A stretch of 64,000 nucleotides of DNA. Source: CALKCV01 sp964609515. GTDB lineage: Bacteria > Cyanobacteriota > Cyanobacteriia > Cyanobacteriales > Microcoleaceae. Under the pieces are notes generated by a model that saw only the letters and a list, made by a program, of their open reading frames with translations, had not been told where the DNA came from and made no database searches. The position numbers and the translations under genes are program-made. Positions 8,031-17,830 of the stretch are shown one piece after another. Where the stretch lies: assembly GCA_964609515.1 (NCBI GenBank), contig CAZSTZ010000002.1, positions 1 to 64,000 of the forward strand. Direction: 5' to 3'. How positions within the stretch are numbered: the stretch's first letter is position 1; each line of letters starts with the position of its first letter.

Positions 8031-9459
8031 CGGGGTTTTTAGGCAAGCATACCATAAATTTAGTCCTCCCCGGCCTACTTTCAACATTAATTGTACCTTC
8101 ATGTTTCTCAATAATCTTGCGGACGATATCCAATCCCAAACCGCTGCCCTCTCCTGGGGGCTTGGTGGTGAAGAATGGGTCAAAGATTTTATCTTGGATT
8201 TCTGGGGCAATGCCAGAACCAGAATCAATCACCGTCACCTCCACATTACCACCCTGCTGAGAAACCTCAATCTCTAAAGTACCTTTGCCCTTCATTGCTT
8301 GAATGGCATTATGAATTAAATTAGTCCAAACCTGATTTAGTTCGTCGGGATAGCACCAGATGGGGGGCAATTCTTGGTAAGTTCTAATTACCTCGACACC
8401 CTGTTTTAGTTGGTTGTGGTACAACTCTAAAATTGTTTCTATGCCCTCGGTAATTTGTACTAACTGTTTTTCGCCGCTTTGGTCGTAGCGGGCATAGTTT
8501 TTGAGAGCAAATACTACTTTTGACGCTCTTTCTACGGCAGTTATAATATTCTTACCGTTAATTTGTAACCGCGAAAGGTTATAAGCTGCTGCTAAAAGCT
8601 CTTCGTTATTTGGTTCTTTAAATATGGGTAAAATATCCTCGATTTCTCCATAAATTTTCATATCTATTAAGCTATCTGCTATGCGTCGAGCATTAGAGAT
8701 TTCATGGGCTTCTAGTATTTTGGCTATTTCTCGCTTAAATTGACGTTTTTCTTTGGTATTAAAAACGTTATTACTGTTAATTGACTTTTCCATCAAAATT
8801 AAGAAATATTTTTGCCGATCGCCCTCTAATTCTCGAAACAGTTTTGGCAGCACTTCTAAAAACTCCCCAAGAGCTTTAGCGCTATTGTCGCTGGAAGCTC
8901 TAATTGCTCCCAAAGGAGTATTAATCTCGTGAGCAATATTAGCTACCAACTGCCCTAAAGCTGCCATTTTTTCTGATAATACAAGTTGGTTTTGTGCCGC
9001 TTGCAATTCCGCTAAGGCCCTGCCTAATTCTTGATTTTTAGCTTGCAAGCTTTTTTGCAAAGAACGGTTTTCTAATTGAGTCTCTACCCGGGCTAAAACT
9101 TCTTCCACTTGAAAGGGTTTGCTAATATAATCTACCCCCCCAACGGCAAAGGCTTTGACTTTATCTAATACCTCGTTAATCGCGCTAATAAAGATTACCG
9201 GAATTTCCTTAGTTTCTGGGTCTGCTTTTAGTTTTTCGCAGACTTCATAGCCGTCCATTTCTGGCATCATTATGTCGAGTAAAATTAAATCCGGTGGGGC
9301 TGTTTTGATGCCTGCTAGGGCTAATTTTCCTCTGGGAACTGCTCGAACTTTATAACCGTTTTCTGTTAGCAAGTTAACTAACAAGCGCAAGTTTGCTGGA
9401 GTATCATCTACTACTAAAATGCTGCTTTTTGGGTTGGTTTCTGTTGGTGTTTGGTTCAT
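8026..9459 (-). CDS. Receiver-histidine kinase
   Basis: The 477-residue soluble protein has a receiver at residues 12-130 (ILVVDDTPANLRLL; phospho-Asp in LILLDIMMPEMDGYE; Lys in YISKPFQ). A coiled coil (135-165) links it to a kinase core with the H-box VANIAHEINTPLGAIRASS (His near 178) and a HATPase domain (370-475; NLIHNAIQA, DSGSGIAPEIQ, GSGLGLDIV). This domain order is common in cyanobacterial kinases that act as phosphorelay intermediates. The last codons (NPG then TAA) and the stop lie inside a dispersed palindrome, so the repeat has supplied the C-terminus. It lies in a run of minus-strand signalling genes and may respond with the kinases on either side. Confidence 0.9.
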   Translation of the reverse strand: MNQTPTETNPKSSILVVDDTPANLRLLVNLLTENGYKVRAVPRGKLALAGIKTAPPDLILLDIMMPEMDGYEVCEKLKADPETKEIPVIFISAINEVLDKVKAFAVGGVDYISKPFQVEEVLARVETQLENRSLQKSLQAKNQELGRALAELQAAQNQLVLSEKMAALGQLVANIAHEINTPLGAIRASSDNSAKALGEFLEVLPKLFRELEGDRQKYFLILMEKSINSNNVFNTKEKRQFKREIAKILEAHEISNARRIADSLIDMKIYGEIEDILPIFKEPNNEELLAAAYNLSRLQINGKNIITAVERASKVVFALKNYARYDQSGEKQLVQITEGIETILELYHNQLKQGVEVIRTYQELPPIWCYPDELNQVWTNLIHNAIQAMKGKGTLEIEVSQQGGNVEVTVIDSGSGIAPEIQDKIFDPFFTTKPPGEGSGLGLDIVRKIIEKHEGTINVESRPGRTKFMVCLPKNPG

Positions 9460-9482
9460 TTAACAATTAACAATTGACGATT

Positions 9483-9537
9483 AACAATTGACAAAAAGCG
9501 TTGAAATGTTGGTTTTCTTCAAAATTGAGATACACCC
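9483..9537 (+). repeat. Dispersed repeat related to the MITE termini
   Basis: AACAATTGACAAAAAGCG, then TTGGTTTTCTTC and AAAATTGAGATACACCC closely match 22581-22643 and 27491-27547. The AATTGAGAT-CNCCC end resembles the terminal inverted repeat of the element at 23924-24125. Confidence 0.65.
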
Positions 9538-9577
9538 TTCAAAGTCCCCCAATTCAGCGGGGGATTTAGGGGGAACG

Positions 9578-12316
9578 TCAAATCGTCTTGCCCTCAGCAA
9601 TTAAATTTAAAATTGCATCGAAATTGAAGTTGTTTGCATGAGTTTTAATTGCCTTAGCAAGAGTAGCATTATGACCGCTAATTTCTTCGATTATTGTCTC
9701 AACTAAATCTAAATCTCCTTGGATGAGACTTCGCTCCAAATTAACAACTAATTCGGGAGGCAATTGAGCGATCGCCTCTACAGTAAATGCATCTTTTTCT
9801 TCCTCTTGATTCGCAGAATCATCCTCTTGGGAATCCTCATAAACATAGCGCACTCCTAAATGTTTTTGCATGGCATTAAAAATCTCTTCCTCCCGGAAAG
9901 GTTTGCGCATAAAATCGTCGCAACCCGCCGAAAGTACCACCGCCCTTTCTTCTTCTAAAACGCTGGCAGTCAGAGCAATAACTGCCGTAGCGTGCCCTTT
10001 AGTAGCAGACTTAATTTCCTTGGTGGCTTCGTAACCGTCCATCACAGGCATCCGCATATCCATCCAAACTAAATGAGGTTCCCACTCATCCCAGATTGTA
10101 ACAGCTTCTCGACCGTTTTTAGCTTCTTTCAGTTCAAACCCTAGAGGATTAAGGAGTTTAACTAATAACTGACGGTTTAATTCTTTGTCGTCAACAATTA
10201 ACAAACGATAGCGAGGTTGATTTGATTCTAAAGCAATAACGCGACGGGAGCTTTTTTTGCTTTCAATATCTCGGGCATCGACGACGGTAGCTTGAATATC
10301 GAATTTAAAAATCGTCCCTCGCCCCACTTCGCTGCTAACTCCAATATCCCCTCCCATTAATTGTACGAATTTACGCGAAATTGGCAATCCCAAACCGGTT
10401 CCTTCTTGAGATTGTTTGCCGGTTTCTGTTTGCATGAAAGCCTCAAATAAACTGTCTATTTCTTCTGGGGCAATGCCGGCACCGGTGTCTTCTATTTCAA
10501 TGCGAATTGTTGCGGAATTTTCGCTTTTTTCAACCGTAGAAGCTCGCAGAGAAACGCCCCCTTCTTCGGTAAATTTGAGGGCGTTATTGAGGAGGTTTAT
10601 TATTACTTGGCGGAGTTTAACTTCGTCGGTGCGAAGGTAGCGGGGGAGGTCGGGAGAGCGATCGCTGATTAATTGCAACCCCTTATCGTCTGCCTTTAGC
10701 TGGAACATATCTTCTATATCGTCCAGCAACCGATAGAGGTCGAAATTTTTCTCGTTGAGGCTAGTGCGTCCGGCTTCTATTTTCGATAAATCTAAAACTT
10801 GGTTAATCAAAGTCAACAAATGTTCCCCGCTGCGCAAGATAATACCGACGCTTTCTTGGTTTTCCCGAGATAAACTTTGACTGCGGGTCATTATTTGGGA
10901 AAAACCGAGAATGGCGTTAAGGGGCGATCGCAACTCGTGACTCATATTTGCCAGGAAGCTACTTTTAGCTTGGTTGGCAACTTCGGCCTTTTCCTTAGCC
11001 TCCGCTAATTCCGCAGTCCTTTCTGCCACCCGCTGTTCCAAGGTTTCAAAAAGCGATCGCAACTGGCGAGCCATGCTGTTAAAAGACTTTGCCAGTCGCC
11101 CCAGTTCGTCGGAACGTTTGAGGTCTATAGTTTGCTCCCATTTACCTTTGGCAAGTTCCGAGGCCGCCTCGTCCAAACGCAAAATGGGGCGAACGATCCA
11201 CCGGGAAGTAATTAAACCTAAGAGAATGGCTGCCATCAAAGCCGCCAGAGATAATAAAATCGTCACCCGAGCGTTCTCGTTAATTTGCGCCATAAAGTCC
11301 GCTTCGGGCACCACTACCACGATTAACCAGTCGATGCCGCGCCCGTCGGCAAAGGGCAAGACTTGGACGAACTGCCGATGGCCGTTTAACTCGTATTCTA
11401 GCTGGCGGCGATCGCTTATAGCCCTCAAGTCTCCTAAATTCTTGACCGTCGAACTAATTAAAGGATCCTCGCTGTTGGCGGCATCGATGCGCAGCGCTTC
11501 CCCCTCAACTACTGTAAACGGTCGCTCCAGAGTCGAACTCGCCACCAATTTCCCATCCCGTTCTAAAATCAAAGTTTGTCCGGTCTTACCTACTTTCAAA
11601 GTATTGAGAAAATCCCCCAGTTGTGCGAGAACGATATCGGTCCCCAACACCCCTCCGAAAGTGCCGCTTTCGTCGTAATAGGGCTGTACTGCCGTGATGC
11701 CCAGGCGAACTGCCGCATCGCTGGAAAATTGATATATTTTACTCCAGGTGGGGCCATCTGCTGCCACTGCCGCCCGATACCAGGGACGGTTTGCGGGAAC
11801 GTAGTTTTCGCTAACACCTATTTGGTTGTCGGTTCTCAAACCGCGATCGTCTAGTTCGTAAACTAATTTATCAACTCCCGTGGTTTCGTCTTTAACTTCC
11901 ACGCTGAAACGACCGTCTCCCAAACGTTCGTCGCCGATGAAGGTTCCATCTTTACCGCCGAACTGGATGTAACTTACGGTCTCGAACCTTTGCAGTTGAT
12001 ACCAAAAGTAACGCTCCATCTGGGAAAAGTCGTTTAAGTTTAACAAACCGAGATTAATCGCATCTTCGTTGATTTGATTGATAGTATGGGGCACGTCCAG
12101 GTAGTTTTGGAGATACTGTTGCACGCGAGTAGTTACCTCGCCGCGCAGTTGAGTGGCTACCTCGTTGACTGCTTGCTGTCCGTTGCGGAGGGATACATAT
12201 CCCACCAGTCCGACAACGGCCACAGTTTCTACCACGAAAGGAACTATCAGAATCGTTCGCAGGGGAACTTTGCCAGAGATTTTGGCAATAAGACGGTTTA
12301 GCGATTTGATTAGCAT
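9578..12316 (-). CDS. dCache-HAMP hybrid sensor histidine kinase
   Basis: This membrane hybrid kinase has 912 residues. A signal-anchor helix (about 20-44, RTILIVPFVVETVAVVGLVG) is followed by a periplasmic double-Cache sensor (about 60-330, with the NRPWYRAAV ligand-pocket motif). A second membrane helix (348-370) and a HAMP linker come next. The kinase core has FLANMSHELRSPLNAILGF (His near 461) and a HATPase domain. A C-terminal receiver (about 705-825) has its phospho-Asp in LVWMDMRMPVMDGYE. The last 40 residues are helical and lack an obvious phosphotransfer His. Its sensor half is paralogous to those of the two adenylate cyclases upstream (shared VPLR, VPFV and RNGQ-AI segments). By family, dCache domains bind small molecules such as amino acids; the ligand here is unknown. 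Confidence 0.92.
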   Translation of the reverse strand: MLIKSLNRLIAKISGKVPLRTILIVPFVVETVAVVGLVGYVSLRNGQQAVNEVATQLRGEVTTRVQQYLQNYLDVPHTINQINEDAINLGLLNLNDFSQMERYFWYQLQRFETVSYIQFGGKDGTFIGDERLGDGRFSVEVKDETTGVDKLVYELDDRGLRTDNQIGVSENYVPANRPWYRAAVAADGPTWSKIYQFSSDAAVRLGITAVQPYYDESGTFGGVLGTDIVLAQLGDFLNTLKVGKTGQTLILERDGKLVASSTLERPFTVVEGEALRIDAANSEDPLISSTVKNLGDLRAISDRRQLEYELNGHRQFVQVLPFADGRGIDWLIVVVVPEADFMAQINENARVTILLSLAALMAAILLGLITSRWIVRPILRLDEAASELAKGKWEQTIDLKRSDELGRLAKSFNSMARQLRSLFETLEQRVAERTAELAEAKEKAEVANQAKSSFLANMSHELRSPLNAILGFSQIMTRSQSLSRENQESVGIILRSGEHLLTLINQVLDLSKIEAGRTSLNEKNFDLYRLLDDIEDMFQLKADDKGLQLISDRSPDLPRYLRTDEVKLRQVIINLLNNALKFTEEGGVSLRASTVEKSENSATIRIEIEDTGAGIAPEEIDSLFEAFMQTETGKQSQEGTGLGLPISRKFVQLMGGDIGVSSEVGRGTIFKFDIQATVVDARDIESKKSSRRVIALESNQPRYRLLIVDDKELNRQLLVKLLNPLGFELKEAKNGREAVTIWDEWEPHLVWMDMRMPVMDGYEATKEIKSATKGHATAVIALTASVLEEERAVVLSAGCDDFMRKPFREEEIFNAMQKHLGVRYVYEDSQEDDSANQEEEKDAFTVEAIAQLPPELVVNLERSLIQGDLDLVETIIEEISGHNATLAKAIKTHANNFNFDAILNLIAEGKTI

Positions 12317-12397
12317 AATTGTTAGTTTGTTCTTGGTGTTAATTGTTAATTGTTAATTGTTAATTGTTAATTGTTAGTTTGTTCTTGGTGTTAGTTG

Positions 12398-14821
12398 TTA
12401 GTTGCCATTTCCGCCTTTGAGCCAATAGGTAATCATTTCTCCTTTGCCCTTAACAGGAATTGCACCCCGTTCTTCAAAGATGTATTTATCTTTCAAGCGA
12501 TCGTAAGTAGTGGCGCTAACTTGAATTGCTCCCGGCATTCCCGAAGATTCCATCCGCGAGGCAACGTTAACCGTATCGCCCCACAAGTCGTAGATGAACT
12601 TTTTAATGCCAATGACGCCGGCTATGACCGGTCCGGTATTGATGCCGATCCTGATTTGAAATGTGTCTGCATTCTCTGGCATTTTTTCTTTAAGAACCGT
12701 ACAAGCTTGAAATTCTTTAATTGCCGCTTGCATATCCAGGGCCATATCGGCAACTGCTTCGGCGTGGTTGTTAGTGGGAACCGGCAACCCCCCGGCTAAC
12801 ATATAGGCATCCCCAATGGTTTTGATTTTCTCCAGACCGTGTTTTTCAGCTAGTTTGTCAAAAGTGGAAAACATATGATTGAGCAATTTTACCAATTCTA
12901 GGGGAGGCATTTTGGAAGAAATAGGGGTAAAGCCGACGATATCGGAAAATAAAATGGTAACGTCCTCGAAATGTTCGGCGATTTCTTTGGGATCGTGTTT
13001 GAGTCTTTCGGCAATGGTGTGGGGTAGGATATTTAGCAACAAACTCTCGGACTTTTGCTGCGCGATACGCAAGGCTAATTCGGCACGCTTGCGATCGCTG
13101 ATATCCCGCGCTACCCAAATAGCGGCATCTTCTGTCATGGGTGAAATTCTCGTAGAAAACCAACTGTCGTAGCTGCCAACCTTGAGGCTGTAATCGTAAT
13201 TAATAGTGCGCTTGGTATCTATCGCCCGCCCAACTTGCCGCAACCAAGTTTCGGCTGTCCCTTCCATAAAAAATTGTTCCAAGGTCAAGCCGATGACATC
13301 CACTTCCGGGGCGTATAACAGGGTGGTATTGGTCGGGATTACCTCTACGCTGCCAGTGCGATCGACCACCAAAACTACATCGGTCATGGCTTCAAACAGG
13401 GCCCGCATTTTCATGTCCGAGCTTTGGAGTTTTTCCCCTAACAAGTTCTTTTCTTCAATCTCTTCTTGCAGTTCTCGGGTTCTTTCTGCTACTATTTCTT
13501 CCTGCAAGTGGGAATATTGTTCTAATTGCCCGAACGAAGCTTTCAACTTTTCTGCCATTTTTTTGAAGGACTCGGCTAAGAGGGCGAGCTCCCCAATACT
13601 GCTAACTTTGATTTCTGAGTTTAAGTTATCGCCCTTCGACTCTCCAGAGAGCGATCGCGCCGCTAAGGCTAGTTTGGCAGATGCTTCGCTTAAGTCCTGA
13701 ATTGGCTGGCCGATCCAGTTAGCAGTTAGCAAACCTAGCAGGGTAGCTATTACTAAGGCTGCCAAACATAGCAGGATCGTGGTGCGGGTGTTGGCTTCGA
13801 TCTGTTCCATGAAATCGGCTTGGGGAATTGCTACTACCACCAGCCAATCTAAACCTCGACCGTCTCGCAAGGGGGATACTTGCAGAAAATAGCGTTTCCC
13901 TTCGAGCTCGAACGCAAACCGGTTAATGGTGTCAATGCTATCCAGGTTTTGATACTTTTGCTCTAAAATTTTTACTCCTTCTCGGATTAATAGTTCCTTG
14001 CTTTCTGTTGCTTTTAGTCGTTTTTGTTCTCCATCGATTTTCATCAAAAGTTCTTCTTCGGTGGAACTGCTAGCCACCAGTTCTCCCGTTCGCTCTATAA
14101 TCGTCACTTTTCCCGACTTACTTACTTCGAGTTTTTGCAGAAATTGTTCTATATCCGATAAAGTTAAATCGGTAGCTAGCACTCCTTCTAATTTACCGTC
14201 GCGATCGTAGATCGGCGCTACTGAGGTAATCCCGAGATATGAAGGTTCGGCAAAGGGATAGATAGGAGACCATGTGGGCTTGCCTGCTTTTACTGCTGTT
14301 TTGTACCAGGGACGATCGCGCGGATCGTATTCGTGGGTTTTAATTAATTCCCCTAAATTGCCCTTCTCGTCGAGCAGATATATATCCCTCTCTGGAGCGC
14401 TAATTTGAGTTCTGATTCTAAATGTTACCCTGCCCTTCGGTTCTCGCCATACTCCGATAAATTCTCCTTCCTCGCTACCGTAATAAATGTAGGGTACTGC
14501 CGGAGATATTTGAGTTTGATACCAGAAATTTTGTTGTATTTCTGAATAGTCTTTTAAATTTAAAGTTCCGGCGCGAATTGCTGCTAGGTTAATTTGCAAA
14601 AATGTCTGGGGGGCGTCTGCATAAGCTCGAACGCCCTGTTCGACATTAATGGCAACTTTTTCCATTAATTTATTTGCCAATTCTTCAATGGCTTTTTGCC
14701 CGTTTCTCACGGAAAACCATCCCGTTAAGCCTACTGCAGTAAAAATTTGCAGCACGAAGGGTACGACTAGCACGAACCGCAAAGGAATTTTTAACGAATT
14801 TTTAACAATTTTTATTGTCAT
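12398..14821 (-). CDS. dCache-HAMP-PAS adenylate/guanylate cyclase
   Basis: This 807-residue membrane receptor makes a cyclic nucleotide. It has an N-terminal anchor helix (about 14-38), a periplasmic dCache sensor with DPRDRPWYKTAV, a second helix (about 335-358), a HAMP region, a PAS domain (about 475-590, ending WVARDISDRKRAE) and a C-terminal class III cyclase domain (about 620-800). The cyclase has both metal-binding Asp residues (LFSDIVGFT and IKTIGDAYM) and the transition-state pair in LWGDTVNVASRME. The Lys and Asp positions (EKIKTIGD and YDLWGD) suggest adenylate cyclase, though substrate choice is inferred. The PAS resembles that of the kinase ending at 5098. It lies between two paralogues and is probably an independent receptor sharing their ligand class. 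Confidence 0.92.
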   Translation of the reverse strand: MTIKIVKNSLKIPLRFVLVVPFVLQIFTAVGLTGWFSVRNGQKAIEELANKLMEKVAINVEQGVRAYADAPQTFLQINLAAIRAGTLNLKDYSEIQQNFWYQTQISPAVPYIYYGSEEGEFIGVWREPKGRVTFRIRTQISAPERDIYLLDEKGNLGELIKTHEYDPRDRPWYKTAVKAGKPTWSPIYPFAEPSYLGITSVAPIYDRDGKLEGVLATDLTLSDIEQFLQKLEVSKSGKVTIIERTGELVASSSTEEELLMKIDGEQKRLKATESKELLIREGVKILEQKYQNLDSIDTINRFAFELEGKRYFLQVSPLRDGRGLDWLVVVAIPQADFMEQIEANTRTTILLCLAALVIATLLGLLTANWIGQPIQDLSEASAKLALAARSLSGESKGDNLNSEIKVSSIGELALLAESFKKMAEKLKASFGQLEQYSHLQEEIVAERTRELQEEIEEKNLLGEKLQSSDMKMRALFEAMTDVVLVVDRTGSVEVIPTNTTLLYAPEVDVIGLTLEQFFMEGTAETWLRQVGRAIDTKRTINYDYSLKVGSYDSWFSTRISPMTEDAAIWVARDISDRKRAELALRIAQQKSESLLLNILPHTIAERLKHDPKEIAEHFEDVTILFSDIVGFTPISSKMPPLELVKLLNHMFSTFDKLAEKHGLEKIKTIGDAYMLAGGLPVPTNNHAEAVADMALDMQAAIKEFQACTVLKEKMPENADTFQIRIGINTGPVIAGVIGIKKFIYDLWGDTVNVASRMESSGMPGAIQVSATTYDRLKDKYIFEERGAIPVKGKGEMITYWLKGGNGN

Positions 14822-14858
14822 TTTTTTTGGGGAATTGTTAATTGTTAATTCGACATCT

Positions 14859-14950
14859 CAGAAACCAGGTAATTTCGGCAAAACCTGGTTTCTTAAGTTT
14901 TTTCAAAAAACCTGGTTTCTCAAAGTTTTTCAAAAAACCGGGTTTCTCAA
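14859..14950. repeat. Three tandem copies of the CCTGG/CCGGG palindrome arms
   Basis: One full palindrome (AGAAACCAGG to CCTGGTTTCT) is followed by two extra right arms separated by TTTTTCAAAAAA. It lies between the two cyclase genes, where it could fold as a terminator for the upstream one. Confidence 0.8.
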
Positions 14951-14965
14951 ACGGTTATCTAGCCA

Positions 14966-17464
14966 TTACCTACCAGTTAACCAATAAGTCATCATTTTAC
15001 CTTTGCCTTTAACATCTATTTCTCCTCTGGTTTCAAAAATAAACTGGTCTTTTAATAATTCGTAAGTAGATGCCGTGACTTGAATCTGACCGGGTTCCCC
15101 GGAAGATTCCATGCGGGAGGCTACGTTTACCGTATCTCCCCATAAGTCGTAAATAAACTTTTTGGTTCCAATGACTCCGGCTACTACGGGACCGGTGTTA
15201 ATGCCAATTCTGATTTTAAATTGCTCGCTTTGTTCCGGTTTTAAATCCGCTTTGAAATCTGCTTTAAAGTTGGCGATCGCTTCCTGCATATCCAAGGCCA
15301 TAAGAGCAATAGCCACGGCGCAATCTTCCCTGGGTATCGGCAATCCTCCGGCAACCATATAGGCATCCCCAATAGTTTTAATTTTCTCCAAACCGTGCTT
15401 TTCTGTTAGGCGATCGAAATAGGAAAAAATTTGATTTAACAAGCATACTAATTCTAAAGGAGACACCTGGGCGCTTAAAGGAGTAAAACCGACTATATCC
15501 GCAAATAAAACCGTAGCTTTCTCGAACCTTTCGGCAATGGAACCTTCGCTTTTTTTCAATCGTTCGGCGATGGGGCCTGGCAAAATATTTAATAACAAGC
15601 GGTCGGATTTTTCTCTGGCTTGTTCTGCTTCTTCTTTGGCTAATTGCAAGGCTTTTTCTGCCTGCTTGCGTTCCGTAATATCGTTGACCATAAATAACAA
15701 AGCAGCTCGTTCGTCAAGCTCGATTATTTGTGCCGATAACAACCCGACTCTGATTTCCCCGGACTTGATTCTAAATTCGTATTCCTGGTGGCGAACTTTT
15801 CCTTCCTCCAGTAACAACTTCATCAGGCGATCGCGATCTTCGAGGTTCGCCCAAATCTGTACCTCCACCGCGCTCTTACCGATAATCTCTTCCCGACTGT
15901 AACCGGTCAAACTCAAGAAACTATCGTTAACCTCTATGAATTTCCCATCCTCGATATTGCTAATAGCTATCGCATCTGGCGAAGCGTGGAAGGCGACGGA
16001 GAATTTCTCCTCGGAACGACTCAAAGCAGCAGTCCTTCGCGCCACCCGCTCTTCTAACTCGATATTCGTTCTTTCCAACGCCTGGAAAGACTCCTGCAAC
16101 TGCTCGGCCATCAAGTTAAAAGACTCTGCCAAAACTCCCAACTCATCTACGCCCTTGACATCCACTTTTTCGTAGAACTTACCGCCGGCAGCATCCCGGG
16201 AACTTTGTATTCGTCTGGCTAAAGCTCTACTGGCACTAGAAAGACGCATAATCGGCAGAGCGATCCATCTAGCGGTGGCAATTCCCAATCCCGTCGCCAC
16301 CAGCAAAGCAACTACACAAAGTAAAATCGTCGTGCGGGTATTGGCATCGATTTTTTCCATAAAATCGGACTCGGGCACCACCACGACGATCGCCCAATCC
16401 AGATTGTCCCCATCGGTAAAAGGTAACACTTGCAGAAAATGTCGCTTGCCTTCGATCTTAAATTCTAACTGCCGGCTGGTATGGATGCGATCGAAACTGC
16501 CAAAACTTGCCCTCAGATATTTGGCAGTCTCGCCAATTAAAGGATTTTCCGAATCTTCCGCCTTGAGGCGATCGACATCCTCCCCATCGATAACAAAAGG
16601 TTTCTCGGTGGTAGAGGAAGCTATTAGCAATCCCGAAGAACGTTCTATAATAAAGGTCTGCCCCGTTTTCCCTATTCTAACCGTTTCCAGAAACTCGTTG
16701 ATATGAGACAAGACAAAATCCACCCCCACCACCCCTAACAATTCCCCGTTTTCTTGATAAACAGGTTCCGCTAAAGTTACCTTAAGCCTGCGCTCCTTGA
16801 AATCTGGATAAACATCGCTCCAACTAGGCTTGCCTGCGGTAACGGCCTTTTGATACCAAGGTCTAATTCTCGGATCGTAATCTCCCCCCACCTCTAACAC
16901 CGTTGTAGGATTTCCCCCCTCGTCGATCGCCAAACTGGTAAACTTCCCATCCGTTGACTTGCCCGCCCTCCCAATTTCCCATCTCTGACTTTCTTGAAAC
17001 CCCAAACCAATAAACTCCCCATTTTCCCCGCCAAAATACATCGCCGACACGTTGGCCGACTCAAACAAAAATCTCTGACGCCAAAACTGCCGCGTCAAAC
17101 TGGCAGTTTCCTCCGGGTTTAAATTACCCAGGAGAATACCATCGGTATTAATTCGAGCAATAACCCGGGGCGCTTGTAAATAATTTTTCAGTTTTTGTTC
17201 GATGCGGGCGCTAATCTCCCCCCGCAGTTGTAGCGTCACCTCCTGAATTGCCTCCTGCCCGTTGCGCAACGACAGCCAACCCGTTAATCCCACCGCAGCA
17301 AAAATCTGGAGGACAAAGGGCACTACCAAAATTGCCCGCAAGGGCACCTTTCCGGGCAATTTTGGTAGTGCCTCGCAAGCTAGGGATTTTGGCGAGATTT
17401 TTCCTTTTTTTGGGGAGGGGGCGACTCCCGTTGCCTGGGGGTTATGACAGGGGGGGTTGGACAT
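14966..17464 (-). CDS. dCache-HAMP-PAS adenylate/guanylate cyclase (paralogue)
   Basis: The start chosen is the first ATG, at 17464; the frame extends 26 codons further upstream but only to a TTG. The 832-residue product has a Pro/Lys-rich cytoplasmic leader, an anchor helix (VPLRAILVVPFVLQIFAAVG), a dCache sensor with DPRIRPWYQKAV, a second helix, HAMP, a PAS domain (FHASPDAIAISNIEDGKFIE) and a class III cyclase domain with LFADIVGFTPLS, KTIGDAYMVAGG and WGDTVNVASRME. Both metal Asp residues are present. It shares most of its sensor and cyclase with the gene downstream, but the PAS domains are different families. The upstream 300 bp may hold the promoter of this signalling cluster. Confidence 0.92.
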   Translation of the reverse strand: MSNPPCHNPQATGVAPSPKKGKISPKSLACEALPKLPGKVPLRAILVVPFVLQIFAAVGLTGWLSLRNGQEAIQEVTLQLRGEISARIEQKLKNYLQAPRVIARINTDGILLGNLNPEETASLTRQFWRQRFLFESANVSAMYFGGENGEFIGLGFQESQRWEIGRAGKSTDGKFTSLAIDEGGNPTTVLEVGGDYDPRIRPWYQKAVTAGKPSWSDVYPDFKERRLKVTLAEPVYQENGELLGVVGVDFVLSHINEFLETVRIGKTGQTFIIERSSGLLIASSTTEKPFVIDGEDVDRLKAEDSENPLIGETAKYLRASFGSFDRIHTSRQLEFKIEGKRHFLQVLPFTDGDNLDWAIVVVVPESDFMEKIDANTRTTILLCVVALLVATGLGIATARWIALPIMRLSSASRALARRIQSSRDAAGGKFYEKVDVKGVDELGVLAESFNLMAEQLQESFQALERTNIELEERVARRTAALSRSEEKFSVAFHASPDAIAISNIEDGKFIEVNDSFLSLTGYSREEIIGKSAVEVQIWANLEDRDRLMKLLLEEGKVRHQEYEFRIKSGEIRVGLLSAQIIELDERAALLFMVNDITERKQAEKALQLAKEEAEQAREKSDRLLLNILPGPIAERLKKSEGSIAERFEKATVLFADIVGFTPLSAQVSPLELVCLLNQIFSYFDRLTEKHGLEKIKTIGDAYMVAGGLPIPREDCAVAIALMALDMQEAIANFKADFKADLKPEQSEQFKIRIGINTGPVVAGVIGTKKFIYDLWGDTVNVASRMESSGEPGQIQVTASTYELLKDQFIFETRGEIDVKGKGKMMTYWLTGR

Positions 17465-17830
17465 ATGGGCATTTTCTGCTAGGAATAATTTAATTTTTTG
17501 ATTAGGGATTTTTAAATCGCGGTTATAAGCTCGAATTAACAATGGTTATGGGCTGGTAGTATCCCTAGCACGATGGTCGGTAATAAATTTGGTAATAGCA
17601 GAAATCCTGATGGCCATCGCACCGCCGAGAACTGCTACGAGCTCCCGGAGGCAGATTCACAACCCAATTCTATCAAATACTCAAAATGGGGAAGGGTTGT
17701 GTGAGTTTTTACTTAGGGCTTGCTGAAACAATACCAGAGTTGGCCTTTTTCTGATTAAAGTTTTCCGTTCCGAAATTAGATGAGGGGTTGTTGTAGCTGG
17801 TTGGTAGTTAAATTTAAGGAGTGCATTGAG
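17465..17830. other. Divergent intergenic region between the cyclase and RTX genes
   Basis: This spacer of about 365 bp separates two divergent genes and must hold both promoters. The segment CTACGAGCTCCCGGAGGC near 17635 is G/C-rich for this genome. No known RNA or repeat family was recognised. Confidence 0.4.

Noticed and set aside
17780..17830. Upstream ATG for the RTX protein at 17780
   Set aside because: No ribosome site, and the ATG at 17831 has AAGGAG at good spacing and gives the expected N-terminus.
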